Shown here one piece after another: positions 6,151 through 6,203 of a stretch of 6,203 nt of DNA (within the stretch, counting starts at the first letter, position 1; every line of letters begins with the position of its first letter). Below the pieces are notes generated by a model that did not search any database, had not been told where the DNA came from, and saw only the letters and a list, made by a program, of their open reading frames with translations. Origin of the DNA: Sedimenticola sp. (GTDB lineage Bacteria; Pseudomonadota; Gammaproteobacteria; Chromatiales; Chromatiaceae); assembly GCA_030619405.1 (NCBI GenBank), contig JAUXBK010000161.1:1-6203 (forward strand). Reading direction: 5' to 3'. Both the position numbers and the translations under genes were made by a program.

Positions 6151-6166
6151 ATTTTCAGACGAAAAT
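6151..6166. repeat. Perfect inverted repeat, 6-bp arms
   Basis: ATTTTC at 6151-6156 and GAAAAT at 6161-6166 pair around AGAC. It is the third small palindrome within 70 AT-rich bases after the operon. A run this short in AT-rich DNA could be chance. Confidence 0.4.
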
Positions 6167-6203
6167 TGGACACTCTGCAACGAGTACAGCCCGTTGCCGG
6201 CAC

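Overview
The window is a GC-rich block of six tightly packed genes, all on the + strand (224-5993), flanked by short AT-richer non-coding DNA (1-223 and 5994-6203). Composition, gene style and protein similarities suggest a Pseudomonadota chromosome, probably a gammaproteobacterium. That is an inference: no rRNA, tRNA or taxonomic marker gene is present.

Layout: (1) 224-691, NUDIX hydrolase; (2) 694-2334, a fusion of a PhoU-like helical domain to an aminoglycoside-phosphotransferase (APH)-fold kinase; (3) 2327-3217, a RimK-like ATP-grasp enzyme of the type named 'GAK system ATP-grasp'; (4) 3219-4307, an HprK-related kinase (HprK-related kinase B type); (5) 4342-5310, a SixA-like histidine phosphatase fused to a C-terminal NUDIX domain; (6) 5307-5993, a second histidine phosphatase. 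Junctions are +2, -8, +1, +34 and -4 nt, so this is almost certainly one operon with translational coupling. Two starts are non-ATG: TTG for gene 3, backed by a strong Shine-Dalgarno, and GTG for gene 6 in a GTGA overlap.

As a unit, the operon encodes three ATP-using enzymes (APH kinase, ATP-grasp ligase, HprK-like kinase) and four hydrolytic domains in three proteins (two NUDIX, two histidine phosphatase). The ATP-grasp/HprK pair is the core of the computationally defined 'GAK' (Grasp And Kinase) cassette, whose biochemistry is unknown as far as I know. No signal peptide or membrane segment is apparent, so the pathway looks cytosolic. A reasonable hypothesis is that it makes, senses and removes a phosphorylated or pyrophosphorylated metabolite or protein modification. 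PhoU, DIPP-like NUDIX and SixA-like domains loosely point toward phosphate, polyphosphate, inositol-pyrophosphate-like or phosphohistidine chemistry. No substrate can be read from the sequence.

The 5' flank has no convincing gene but carries a possible promoter and short direct repeats just before gene 1. The 3' flank holds a repeat-like segment (three 8-bp CGCAAAG units followed by ATCCG units) and then an AT-rich stretch with three small perfect inverted repeats. None of these is a standard intrinsic terminator.
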